Source of the DNA: Clostridia bacterium
Lineage (GTDB): Bacteria; Bacillota_A; Clostridia; Christensenellales; Aristaeellaceae
Reading direction: 5' to 3'
Length of the DNA stretch: 34,565 nt
NCBI GenBank assembly: GCA_017509065.1
Contig: JAFWQM010000169.1
Location: 1-34,565 of the forward strand
Part shown: positions 26,878-34,565 of the stretch, piece by piece
How the letters are laid out: each line of letters begins with the position of its first letter
How positions within the stretch are numbered: position 1 is the first letter of the stretch
The notes under the pieces: model-generated
The model's input: only the letters and a program-made list of their open reading frames with translations
The model's database searches: none
What the model was told of the DNA's origin: nothing
Position numbers and translations under genes: made by a program

Positions 26878-28746
26878 ATGAAGAAGTGGAGTAAAGTAAT
26901 TGCGATCGGGCTGTGCGCAAGTATGATCGGTACGGCCGCGATTGCGGAAGTGGAAAATGTGGACGCTGTGACCCAGCCGACGCAGCCTGCCCAAACCCAG
27001 CAGGTACAAGGCAGCCAGAACCAGCAGGTGCCTCCTGCCATGCCCGGTCAGCAGGAGCAGGGCAGCCAGAATCAGCAGACGCCTCCCGCTATACCTACCC
27101 AGAAGGAACACGACAGCCAGAACCAGCAAGTGCCTCCCGCCATGCCCGGTCAGCAGGAGCAGGGTAGCCAGAATCAGCAGGTGCCTCCCGCCATGCCTGA
27201 CAATCAGATACAGGGGAACCAGAACCAGCAGGTGCCTCCTGCCATGCCCGGTCAGCAGGAGCAGGGTAGCCAGAATCAGCAGACACCTCCCGCTATACCT
27301 GCCCAGCAGGAACAGGACAGCCAGAACCAGCAGATGCCTCCTGCCATGCCCGGTCAGCAGGAGCAGGGCAGCCAGAATCAGCAGACGCCTCCTGCCATGC
27401 CCGGTCAACAGGTACAGGGTAATCAGAATCAGCAGTTCACTGGTATGACCGAGCAAATCGTTCCTGGCGGCCAGCAGATACCCCCGCCCAATGTGAATAA
27501 TCAGAACGCGGCCAACGGCCAGCAGATGACCCCGCCAGACATGAACAATCAGAACGCAGCCAACGGCCAGCAGATGCCTCCGCCTGATATGAACGGCCAG
27601 AACGCAGCCAACGGCCAGCAGATGCCCGGAAACGCGCCTGGTATGCCTGGCGGGATGAACGGCAGTGCCAATGTTTCCTACAGCGCGGCTTCCACGGTGA
27701 CTTCGGACAGCAGCGACGCTACCTACACTTCTACCGCGAATAGTGAAAACGCTGTGCTGGTTTCCGGCGATTCCGTTACAATCTCCAACGCGACGGTATC
27801 CAAGACCGGCTCCGCCGACGGCGATGACGCGGATTTCTACGGCGTGAACGCCACCGTGCTCGCGGCGAACGGCGCGACCCTGACCATTGAGGACGCTGAA
27901 ATCACCTCGGACGGCGGGCACGCCAACGGCGTATTCAGCTACGGCAGCGGCACCACCGTCAACGTGTCCGACACCACCATCACCACCAGCGGCAACAATT
28001 CCGGCGGTCTGATGACTACCGGCGGCGCGACCCTGAACGCGACCAATGTGACCGTTGCCACCTCCGGCAATTCCTCCGCTGCCATCCGCTCTGACAGGGG
28101 CGGCGGTACCGTCACCGTGACTGGCGGCAGCTACGATACCACCGGCGTCGGTTCACCCGCCATTTACTCTACCGCCGACATCACCGTGTCCGACGCGACC
28201 CTCAGCGCCACCACCTCCGAAGCGGTGGTCATTGAAGGCGGCAACACGGTCACCCTGAACAATGTGGATATTACCGGCAGCAACACCAAGCTCAACGGCC
28301 AGTCCACCGTGAGCACCAACGTGCTGATCTATCAAAGCATGTCTGGCGACGCCAGCGAAGGCGCGTCCTCCTTCACCATGACGGACGGCAGCATGACCGC
28401 TGAAACCGGGGCTATGTTCCATGTGACCAATACCACCACTACCATTACCCTGGAGAACGTGGACTTCACCTATGCCAATGACAGCAGCGTTTTCCTGGAC
28501 GCTTCCGCGGATTCCTGGGGCAAGAGCGGCTCCAATGGCGGCAATGTGACGCTCAACCTGATTGACCAGGACATTACCGGTTCCATCCTCACCGACAGCG
28601 TATCCACCGTTTCCGTCAATCTGGACGCGGATTCCACCTGGACGCTGACCGGCGACAGCTATGTGACCTCCTTCACCGGCGACTTGAATAACGTTAACCT
28701 GAACGGATACACCCTGTATGTGAACGGCGTAGCCGTGACGAAGTAA
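26878..28746 (+). CDS. Secreted beta-helix protein with Gln/Pro-rich repeat tract
   Basis: The protein has 622 residues from the ATG in MKKWSKVIAIG, with ribosome site AGAAAGGAAG. After a signal peptide ending TAAIAEVEN come eight 17-residue repeats of the type GSQNQQVPPAMPGQQEQ, then three shorter NNQNAANGQQM units, a stretch that is probably extended and disordered. From about residue 265 a parallel beta-helix follows (VTISNATVSKTGS, VFSYGSGTTVNVSDTTI, AAIRSDRGGGTVTVTGGSY), paralogous to the preceding gene. The tract could carry the beta-helix away from the wall. No LPxTG or SLH anchor was found. It is followed after 74 bases by sigI. Function unknown; probably surface binding. Confidence 0.87.
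   Translation: MKKWSKVIAIGLCASMIGTAAIAEVENVDAVTQPTQPAQTQQVQGSQNQQVPPAMPGQQEQGSQNQQTPPAIPTQKEHDSQNQQVPPAMPGQQEQGSQNQQVPPAMPDNQIQGNQNQQVPPAMPGQQEQGSQNQQTPPAIPAQQEQDSQNQQMPPAMPGQQEQGSQNQQTPPAMPGQQVQGNQNQQFTGMTEQIVPGGQQIPPPNVNNQNAANGQQMTPPDMNNQNAANGQQMPPPDMNGQNAANGQQMPGNAPGMPGGMNGSANVSYSAASTVTSDSSDATYTSTANSENAVLVSGDSVTISNATVSKTGSADGDDADFYGVNATVLAANGATLTIEDAEITSDGGHANGVFSYGSGTTVNVSDTTITTSGNNSGGLMTTGGATLNATNVTVATSGNSSAAIRSDRGGGTVTVTGGSYDTTGVGSPAIYSTADITVSDATLSATTSEAVVIEGGNTVTLNNVDITGSNTKLNGQSTVSTNVLIYQSMSGDASEGASSFTMTDGSMTAETGAMFHVTNTTTTITLENVDFTYANDSSVFLDASADSWGKSGSNGGNVTLNLIDQDITGSILTDSVSTVSVNLDADSTWTLTGDSYVTSFTGDLNNVNLNGYTLYVNGVAVTK
27010..27417 (+). repeat. Eight tandem 51-nt repeats encoding 17-residue Gln/Pro units
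   Basis: Exact 51-base periodicity is seen for eight units with variants such as QQVPPAMPGQQEQ, QQTPPAIPAQQEQ and QQVPPAMPDNQIQ. Units alternate in two types, suggesting an older 102-base duplication. Copy number is likely to vary between strains. Confidence 0.9.
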
Positions 28747-28763
28747 TGACCGGGTAAGGGAAA

Positions 28764-28785
28764 CGGGAGACCGCACGGCCTCCCG
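28764..28785 (+). promoter_or_regulatory. Stem-loop between the beta-helix gene and sigI
   Basis: CGGGAG pairs with CTCCCG, with an inner CC/GG pair around a small loop. There is no T tract, so it is more likely a processing or partial-termination hairpin than a full terminator. It would allow some read-through into sigI. Confidence 0.45.
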
Positions 28786-28820
28786 CCCATTTGCGTAAAA
28801 ATACAGAAGGAGGAAAGCCC

Positions 28821-29492
28821 ATGACCCGACTGGAAGAGGAAGAACTGCTGTATCAAAACGAGTTTTTCATTTTGCGCACCGCCCGCATCGCAACAGGCCG
28901 GCCCATCACCAAATCGGATGATGAATGGAGCGTGGCGCTTTCCGCCTTCTGGGAGGCCCTCAAAAGTCATGACCCGCAAAAGGGAACGCTGCAAGCCTAC
29001 GCCTCCGTGGTCATCCGGCACCGCCTGATCGACTATGCCCGGTCTGTCAGGACGCGGGAGAGGGAACTGCTGGCGGAACCCGCGGTATTCGGCGGGGACG
29101 TGGACACGGAAATCATCGGCATTCAGCGTGCCGTGGAACGGTCGTTGATACAGGAGATTCCCGATACAGCGTTAGCGGATGAAATCGACGAACTGGCGGA
29201 ACTGCTCAAGCGATACAACATCAACTTCTTTGACCTGCCAAAATGCTGCCCCAAGGCGAGAAAGACCCGGGGCGTCTGCCTGAAAGCGGCACGGTTCGTC
29301 TACAGGATCGCCGAACTGCTGAACAGGCTGCGCAGAACCCTGAAGCTGCCCGCGGCGGAAATGGAAACGGGCGTCCCCATCGCCCGGAAGCTGCTGGAGC
29401 AGTTCAGGAAATACATTATTACGTCCGTGGAAATCGAAGCCGGGAACTTTCCCGGTTTGCAGGGATACTTTGTGGGAAAGGAGGAAGCGTGA
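28821..29492 (+). CDS. sigI: RNA polymerase sigma factor SigI
   Basis: This 223-residue sigma-70-family factor has ribosome site GAAGGAGGA. The region-2 core is visible: NEFFILRTARIATGRPI, DDEWSVALSAFWEALKSHDP and GTLQAYASVVIRHRLIDYAR, the typical SigI block. A SigI-specific C-terminal part carries LLKRYNINFFDLPKCCPKARKTR. SigI factors are held at the membrane by RsgI and released by external cues: heat in Bacillus subtilis, polysaccharide in Clostridium thermocellum. The stop overlaps the start of the next gene (TGATG), so the pair is translationally coupled. Confidence 0.93.
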   Translation: MTRLEEEELLYQNEFFILRTARIATGRPITKSDDEWSVALSAFWEALKSHDPQKGTLQAYASVVIRHRLIDYARSVRTRERELLAEPAVFGGDVDTEIIGIQRAVERSLIQEIPDTALADEIDELAELLKRYNINFFDLPKCCPKARKTRGVCLKAARFVYRIAELLNRLRRTLKLPAAEMETGVPIARKLLEQFRKYIITSVEIEAGNFPGLQGYFVGKEEA

Positions 29493-30685
29493 TGGAAACG
29501 AACGCAGTGGTGCTGGCTGTCAGAAACAGAAAGGCTGTGATTCTGGCAAAGGGCGGTATTTACGAGGTCATCCCCAATCAGGGATACTATGCGGGCGAGA
29601 GGATCGCCTGGAAGTGCAGAAAGACAGGGTCGGCAATTCTTCGCCGAAGCCTCACGATCGCTGCCTGTCTGGTTCTCCTGCTCACTTCCTCCGTGATCGC
29701 CGGAACAAAGTATCTGCCCTGGACTTATATCAGTGTCGCGCTGGGAGAAACCAGTGTGCAGTACTGCCTGAACGCCCGGAACGAGGTGCTTTCAGCGGAC
29801 GCGGATACGGAAGAAGGCCAGGCCATCCTGGAGCAGGTGGCCGTTATGCCCTATGAATCCCTGGAAGGAACCATGGAGCGTACCTTGTCCGCTTTACAGC
29901 AGTTAAACAAGGAAGAGACGCCTGTTCTCGTAGAAATCTCTCCCCGTTTCGGCGATGGAAGCCAGGTGGAAAAAACTGTTACGGAAGCCGGTGGCGCGTC
30001 CGAAATGGAGATGGTCCTGGAGAAAACTCCCTGGCAGGACAGGGGCAGGCCCAACGATTTACCCCGTGAAATGGAGCAGGAAAATCCGCCCGCGCAGCCG
30101 GAAGGATTTACACAACCCGCACCGAAAAATGATGGGACTGCTCCTGAAGGTCAGGAATCCCTTGCCATGACGCCTGCGAATCAAGACCCGCCTGTCCAGG
30201 CTCCTCTTTCTCAAGGCGGTGAAGCATGGAAAGAAAATGAGCAGGGATTGCCTCCTGATGATTCCATGTCGCCGCGTCAGGAAGACCCTGCCGGGCAGCA
30301 GGAAGCTGCTCTGCCTTCAGATCCCGCGCCTGCCGTGAATCCTGAAAGCCATGCCCCCATTTCTTCAGAGCCTGCGCCGGCCGCGGACTCAACGGAGGCA
30401 AAGCTTCCGGATAATCCACAGGGCGCTGCCGCTCCGGAACCTGCCGCAAAGGAGGTAGCAATTCTGACGCAAGCGCCTCCGATGGAATCCCAGCCTCAAC
30501 AGGGAGAAGAAACACGCCCTGCTTCAATTTCAGCTTCTCCTGAGGAGCAAAGGATAGAGCAGACGGTTCCGAAGCACTTGCCAGCCGCGGGAGCCGAGAA
30601 GGATATGAATCGCGCGTCAGCGCCGCAAGATATACAGGGCGGACAGGCGACACAAGACCGTCCGCTATCACCATCTCAGCCATAG
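29492..30685 (+). CDS. rsgI: Anti-sigma-I factor RsgI with Pro/Gln/Glu-rich extracellular tail
   Basis: This 397-residue single-pass membrane protein overlaps sigI by one base. Residues 1-50 form the cytoplasmic RsgI sigma-binding domain (NAVVLAVRNRKAVILAKGG, YEVIPNQGYYAGERIAW). Residues 53-71 form the membrane segment (SLTIAACLVLLLTSSVIAG). Residues 77-165 resemble the extracellular RsgI domain (TYISVALGETSVQYCLNARN, TEEGQAILEQV). The D-x-NPS self-cleavage motif usual there is replaced by ALGETS. Residues 166-397 are a Pro/Gln/Glu/Ala-rich disordered stretch with no carbohydrate-binding module, unlike the C. thermocellum RsgI proteins. It should hold SigI inactive until a surface signal; the signal is unknown. 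Confidence 0.88.
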   Translation: METNAVVLAVRNRKAVILAKGGIYEVIPNQGYYAGERIAWKCRKTGSAILRRSLTIAACLVLLLTSSVIAGTKYLPWTYISVALGETSVQYCLNARNEVLSADADTEEGQAILEQVAVMPYESLEGTMERTLSALQQLNKEETPVLVEISPRFGDGSQVEKTVTEAGGASEMEMVLEKTPWQDRGRPNDLPREMEQENPPAQPEGFTQPAPKNDGTAPEGQESLAMTPANQDPPVQAPLSQGGEAWKENEQGLPPDDSMSPRQEDPAGQQEAALPSDPAPAVNPESHAPISSEPAPAADSTEAKLPDNPQGAAAPEPAAKEVAILTQAPPMESQPQQGEETRPASISASPEEQRIEQTVPKHLPAAGAEKDMNRASAPQDIQGGQATQDRPLSPSQP

Positions 30686-30691
30686 TACATG

Positions 30692-31150
30692 TCAAGCATC
30701 CAATTCTTTCAACATTTGGGCGGAGTTGTCCGACGCGTTCACTTTTTCGTGGGCACTGACGATGACGCCGTTTTCATCGATTAGATAGGTGGTGCGGACA
30801 ACGCCCATGGACACTTTGCTGTACAGTATCTTCTCTTTCCATACGTCATAAGCCATGATGACGGTCTTTTCCACATCGGAAAGCAGCGTAAAGGGCAGGC
30901 CGTACTTTTCTTCAAACTTCTTGTGAGACGCCGTTGTATCCTTGCTTACACCCAGGATCACGGCGTTCTTTTCTTTGAATTGCGGATATAGTTCTCCGAA
31001 GCCGCAGGCTTGTTTGGTGCAACCGGAGGTCATATCCTTGGAATAGAAGTACAGGATCACTTTCTTTCCCCGATAATCAGACAGGGAGCGACTCTCCCCA
31101 TTCTGATCGGGTAGGGTAAAATCCGGGGCTTTGGTTCCGATCTCCAGCAT
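30692..31150 (-). CDS. bcp: Thioredoxin-dependent peroxiredoxin (Bcp/PrxQ)
   Basis: The protein has 152 residues from the ATG in MLEIGTKAPDFTLPDQNG, with ribosome site GAGGAGGA. The open frame extends further upstream but without family similarity. The peroxidatic Cys is in TSGCTKQACGF and the second Cys five residues later is the resolving one, the CxxxxC pattern of PrxQ. It reduces H2O2 and organic peroxides in the cytoplasm. VRTTYLIDENGVIV is the usual late block. It follows dinB by 13 bases on the minus strand and is co-transcribed. Its stop converges on rsgI's. Confidence 0.92.
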   Translation of the reverse strand: MLEIGTKAPDFTLPDQNGESRSLSDYRGKKVILYFYSKDMTSGCTKQACGFGELYPQFKEKNAVILGVSKDTTASHKKFEEKYGLPFTLLSDVEKTVIMAYDVWKEKILYSKVSMGVVRTTYLIDENGVIVSAHEKVNASDNSAQMLKELDA

Positions 31151-31163
31151 GGTTTTATCCTCC

Positions 31164-32408
31164 TCACGTTTTTCTGTTAATCCCAATATCATCGTTTTTC
31201 TGAAAGCCCAGGGTGATGGTATCGCCGCCCATTTTCTGCCGCAAGGCATACACCGCCGCTTCCAGCTTATCCTGCTTCTCCCGCTTTTTCTTTTGCTGGT
31301 CGCCGCCCATCAAGTCGAACAAGCTGACTTGCTCCGCTTGTTCTTCTGCTGGAATCAGCTTTGTAACGCCCACGGTGAGGGCGCGGATGGGCGCGTTTTC
31401 TCCGATGCTCCAATTGGTTTCGATCAAGTCCATGGCGACCTGCTGAATCTCATGCTGCAAATAGGTGGCGTGGTTCAGGGATGTTTGCCGGGAAATCACC
31501 CGCAGATCAGGGGATTTGATCTGCACGGAAATGACGGAGCCTTTCAGTTGATGGCGGCGCAGGCTGGCCGCGATTTCATCCACCAGCACGGAAACGCCGG
31601 TCATGATTTCTTCCTTCGCCACCAGATCACGCTTGAAGGTCATACCCCGGCTGACGGATTTGATCTCCGGCTTTTCTCCCCATTTTCGTACCCTCTCCGT
31701 GTCCAGGCCGTTGGCGTACTGCCACAGCGATTCGCCGCCCTTGCCCAGCAGCGCCTGAATCCTCTCCTTGGGCTGCACGGCCAGATCACCAATGGTGCGG
31801 ATGGATTTCTTGTTCAGCGTTTCCACCGACGCCCGGCCCGCGAACAGCAGATCGGAAACCGGCAGCGGCCAGAGTATTTCTTTGAAATTGTCCTCGGTGA
31901 TCACGGTGGTGGCGTCCGGTTTCTTATAGTCCGATCCCATTTTGGCGAACACCTTATTGAAGGACACGCCCACGGAAATGGTGATGCCGATTTCTCGTTT
32001 CACCCGCTCCCGGACAGTATCAGCCAACTCACGGGGCGACAGGTGATAAAACTCCGGCGCGCCGGTCATGTCCAGATACGATTCGTCAATAGACGCGGGC
32101 TCCACATAATCCGTATAGTCATGATAGATGGCGTTGACCTGATCGGAAATTTGCTTGTAATAATGATGTCTTGGCGGAACGAAAACGATGCCGGGGCATT
32201 TCTTTTTTGCTTGCCACACCGTGTCGGTGGTTTTCACGCCGCGCTTTTTCGCCAGTTCGTTTTTCGCCACCACCACGCCCAGCCGGTTTTCCGGGTCGCC
32301 CGCCACCGCCATAGGAACGTCTCGAAGCTCCGGCCGTTCCAATATTTCGCAGGAAGCAAAGAAGTTGTTGCAATCGCAATGAAAAATCAGACGAGATTTC
32401 TTTTCCAT
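31164..32408 (-). CDS. dinB: DNA polymerase IV (Y-family translesion polymerase)
   Basis: The enzyme has about 414 residues from the ATG in MEKKSRLIFHCDCNNFFAS; an ATG 9 bases upstream overlaps the AAAGGAGA ribosome site. The catalytic metal ligands are Asp in FHCDCNNFFASCE and Asp-Glu in ASIDESYLDMTG. Also seen: GVVVAKNELAKKRGVKT, ISVGVSFNKVFAKMGSDYKKP and the helix-hairpin-helix ADLLFAG/TIGDLA-like region, then the little-finger domain (SRGMTFKRDLV). It copies damaged templates without proofreading. I see no convincing LexA box upstream. It is overlapped by a small unknown gene. Confidence 0.93.
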   Translation of the reverse strand: MEKKSRLIFHCDCNNFFASCEILERPELRDVPMAVAGDPENRLGVVVAKNELAKKRGVKTTDTVWQAKKKCPGIVFVPPRHHYYKQISDQVNAIYHDYTDYVEPASIDESYLDMTGAPEFYHLSPRELADTVRERVKREIGITISVGVSFNKVFAKMGSDYKKPDATTVITEDNFKEILWPLPVSDLLFAGRASVETLNKKSIRTIGDLAVQPKERIQALLGKGGESLWQYANGLDTERVRKWGEKPEIKSVSRGMTFKRDLVAKEEIMTGVSVLVDEIAASLRRHQLKGSVISVQIKSPDLRVISRQTSLNHATYLQHEIQQVAMDLIETNWSIGENAPIRALTVGVTKLIPAEEQAEQVSLFDLMGGDQQKKKREKQDKLEAAVYALRQKMGGDTITLGFQKNDDIGINRKT

Positions 32409-32776
32409 GGCAACCATCTCCTTTGCTGTTCCATGAATCGCGATAGTGCGGAATATAGTTGTGTGGTAACCAGTATCGCATACTTCATCCTCGCCGGTAT
32501 TGTCTGGGCGGATGAAAAGGAAGCAGCTGCCAACTCAACCTGATAACAGGCTGTGTATTTGTTCATATGGTAGATTCTCCACAATAACTCAAAATCCTGT
32601 TGATAATGCTTGACTTGGAGATACTTTTCATTAATAGCCTGAAACATTATTTTCAATTTGGGGAGGAATAAATACTCCATTGTCCTTCCGCTATTGAGTT
32701 CAAAAAGCATTTCCAGAACATGGTCTCCGCTTCGAGAATATCTCTTTCTTTCAAATACTTCTATAGCTTCATTCAT
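32387..32776 (-). CDS. Unrecognised 129-residue protein upstream of and overlapping dinB
   Basis: The minus frame from MNEAIEVFERKRYSRSGDH to WLPWKRNLV has protein-like composition (many Glu, Leu, Tyr, Phe; no long repeats) and third-position choices consistent with coding. It overlaps the dinB start by 22 bases, suggesting coupling. The ribosome site is poor. The frame stays open upstream into the antisense of the primase-like gene, but that part is shadow. No family is recognised. It could be a small dinB partner or a remnant of a larger gene cut at about 32,785. Confidence 0.45.
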   Translation of the reverse strand: MNEAIEVFERKRYSRSGDHVLEMLFELNSGRTMEYLFLPKLKIMFQAINEKYLQVKHYQQDFELLWRIYHMNKYTACYQVELAAASFSSAQTIPARMKYAILVTTQLYSALSRFMEQQRRWLPWKRNLV

Positions 32777-32784
32777 TCCGTTGT

Positions 32785-34380
32785 TTGTTTCTTCGCAGAT
32801 ATTGATATCCAGGGAGACGCCCACAAAGAAATGAAGCTGCCCGCCACCATGGAAGAAGTGAAAACTTTTCTCTCTGATCTGAATCTCCCGCCCACAATCA
32901 TTGTCAATTCCGGTCACGGAGTACACGCCATCTGGTGCCTTGATCACCCCTTCGTCATTCATTCCGAGGAAGATCGGAAAAGAATCATCTCCATTTCCAC
33001 AGGCTTTGGCAATCATATCAAAAAGTCGGGCATGGATCGTGGATGGAAACTGGATTTCGTTCAGGACATTACTCGCATGCTTCGGATACCCGGCTCTCTG
33101 AATCATAAGGATGAACCACCGGTTCCCTGTGTGGTGGAGATTGCCGATGACACCCGCTACCCGCTCTCTGCTTTTGATGCTTATCAGGCTCCGCCTGAGC
33201 AACCAGCGGCCCAACCTATGGCCATCGAGATAGACACCATGGGTTCTGCTGATCGTATGCGCGGCAAGTGCGCTTTCATTGATTACTGCATAGAGAACGC
33301 AGCCGTTCTGTCGGAACCGGAATGGTATTCCATGATCAGCATCGTGGCGCTGACTGCGGACGGCGCAGAAAAGGTTCATGAGTGGAGCGAGCCTTATCCA
33401 GGCTATGACTCCGGTGAAACCACTAACCGCTTCAACCGCGCCGTCAGGGAGAAGCATCCACGCTCCTGCTCCTATATTCGACAGAGTCTTGGATTTTCCT
33501 GTCCGGAGGATGGTTGTGTTTGCGGCGACCATACTGTGCGTTGCCCGCTGTCATTTGCCACTCTGACCATACCGGAAAGGATTGAAAGGCTCCTGTCCCA
33601 AAAGCTCACGATGGATGAAGCCTTAAAGGAAGAGAACCTGAAACTCGTACTTTATGCGCAGAAGCATCAACCAACCGACTTTATCCGGCTAAAAAAGAAA
33701 TACCAGGCCGCTGGCATTGGTGTCAATGATCTGAAGCGGTCACTGCACGAAGTGGAAGAAAAGGAGCCTCACCAAGCATCAGCCATTGAAGATTTCAGCG
33801 GTTCAACCAGTATCCCTGAATTGTTCCATCTGACTATCCCTGATGGATGGGTCCTTTCCATATCCGGCATATCACACGTGGAGACATCCAAAGGAGTTCC
33901 GCGCCTCGTGGAAGTGGCTTCTGCTCCCGTCTATATCAGTAAAAAGCTGGAATACATCGAAACTGATATGGAGAAGCTGGAGCTGACTTTCTATCGGAAC
34001 GACAAATGGAAAACAACGATCCTCCCCCGGAACATGGTTATGGACAAAGGAAAGCTGATACAATCGGCAAGTACCGGGATTGCTGTGAACTCAGGAAACG
34101 CGGCAGATCTGGTCGCGTTCTTGGCGGCCTTTGAAGCGGTAAACAGTATTCCAATTTTCCGGACTATCGATCATGTGGGCTGGGTTGGGAAAAACGAATT
34201 CTATCCGTTCCGCGTTAATGGGGAAGTTGTATATGACAACAAGGATGACGAAGGCGACAGGCTTGTTAAGGCCATCACTACCGAAGGAAGCTACGAAACG
34301 TGGAAAGAGATGGCCATAAAGCTGCATGGTATGCCCTTTGCACGGGCCATGCTGGCGGCAAGCTATGCATCCATCTTCCC
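32785..34380 (+). pseudogene. Mobile-element primase/DUF927 protein, truncated at both ends
   Basis: Genuine sequence starts at FADIDIQGDAHKEM, inside a RepB-like primase-polymerase domain with no start codon or ribosome site of its own. IIVNSGHGVHAIWCLDHPF and WKLDFVQDITRMLRIPGSLN are typical of that domain. A Cys-rich primase C-terminal stretch follows (FSCPEDGCVCGDHTVRCPL), then DUF927 (PDGWVLSISGISHVETSKG, IDHVGWVGKNEFYPF). It ends at ARAMLAASYASIF, where DUF927 proteins would continue into an ATPase/helicase part. Such proteins belong to phages and integrative elements. The piece is a non-functional fragment. Confidence 0.8.
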
Positions 34381-34565
34381 GAAAGCGTGAAAGAGTTGGG
34401 ACAAAGCGTCTTCCGGGACTGCGCGGCGCTGGAGGAAATCGGATTCTCCGGAAAAGAAATCCGAAGTGCCTGCTTCCAGGGCTGCTCCTCGCTGAAATCC
34501 GTATCCATGCGGCTGAAAAGTGTGCCGGACAGCGCTTTCCGGGGCTGCTCCTCGCTGATCGTCGC
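34372..34565 (+). CDS. BspA-type leucine-rich-repeat protein, internal part (runs off right edge)
   Basis: From 34,372 the plus frame reads HLPESVKELGQSVFRDCAAL, then ACFQGCSSLKSV and SAFRGCSSLIV, the LRR_5 repeat (A-F-x-G-C-S-S-L) of secreted BspA-like surface proteins. No start codon or signal peptide precedes it, since it joins the DUF927 fragment directly. About 64 codons are visible, two to three repeats. Such proteins bind host or plant surfaces. Whether it is expressed cannot be seen in this window. Confidence 0.8.

Noticed and set aside
27010..27417. CRISPR-like regular spacing
   Set aside because: The repeats are contiguous, in frame and coding, with no unique spacers and no cas genes.
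26851..27921. Leu-rich repetitive minus-strand frame
   Set aside because: It is antisense of the Gln/Pro repeat tract; the apparent repeats (LLTGHGRRHLL) arise only from the 51-base periodicity.
32387..33532. 381-codon minus-strand frame taken as one gene
   Set aside because: Its first two thirds are antisense to the primase/DUF927 homology; only the part below 32,776 looks coding.

Overview
The window looks like chromosomal DNA of a gut- or rumen-type Bacillota, probably class Clostridia. The support is strong AGGAGG-type ribosome binding sites, some GTG and TTG starts, LplB/YtcP-type sugar ABC transporters with no dedicated ATPase, a SigI/RsgI pair, LacI and AraC regulators next to glycosidases, and a BspA-type leucine-rich-repeat gene at the right edge. 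A Christensenellales-like source is only an impression. I see no rRNA, tRNA or CRISPR array. Function calls rest on remembered family motifs, not on searches.

Layout. 1-450: a serine recombinase running off the left edge and an IS630-like transposase remnant. 560-10,500: a plus-strand plant-polysaccharide locus with a LacI regulator (own promoter and operator visible), a secreted protein built of three near-identical ~150-residue modules plus a related fourth, an ABC importer (two permeases and a binding protein), a secreted GH5 endoglucanase ending in the same module, and a broken GH43. 10,503-19,710: a block whose two end genes are both cut. It holds a minus-strand operon GH88, DUF2264, binding protein, two permeases, GH51 (3' end lost), a divergent AraC regulator, and a galactose-binding-like protein (3' end lost). 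19,704-20,848: the 3' half of a GH3 beta-glucosidase with its terminator.

20,880-25,370: a GltD-like oxidoreductase (plus) and a minus-strand pfkB-type kinase / LUD protein / thpR operon, interrupted by the tail of a large serine recombinase. A decayed second copy of the oxidoreductase tail lies 3 kb downstream. 25,457-30,685: two paralogous secreted beta-helix proteins, the second with a Gln/Pro-rich repeat tract, followed by the sigma factor sigI and the anti-sigma factor rsgI. In Clostridium thermocellum, SigI/RsgI pairs sense extracellular polysaccharide, so this cluster may link surface sensing to the fibre-degrading genes; that link is inference. 30,692-32,776: minus-strand peroxiredoxin, DNA polymerase IV and an unrecognised small gene. 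32,785-34,565: a truncated primase/DUF927 mobile-element gene fused to a leucine-rich-repeat gene.

How it works together. Secreted GH5 would cut beta-glucan, the modular protein could bind it or present it, and the first ABC system would import the fragments under LacI control. The second operon would handle unsaturated uronides (GH88) and arabinose side chains (GH51) under AraC control. The repeated gene-in-gene junctions (near 10,503, 19,704, 22,760, 32,785 and 34,375) show either a much rearranged genome or assembly joins. Read data would decide which.
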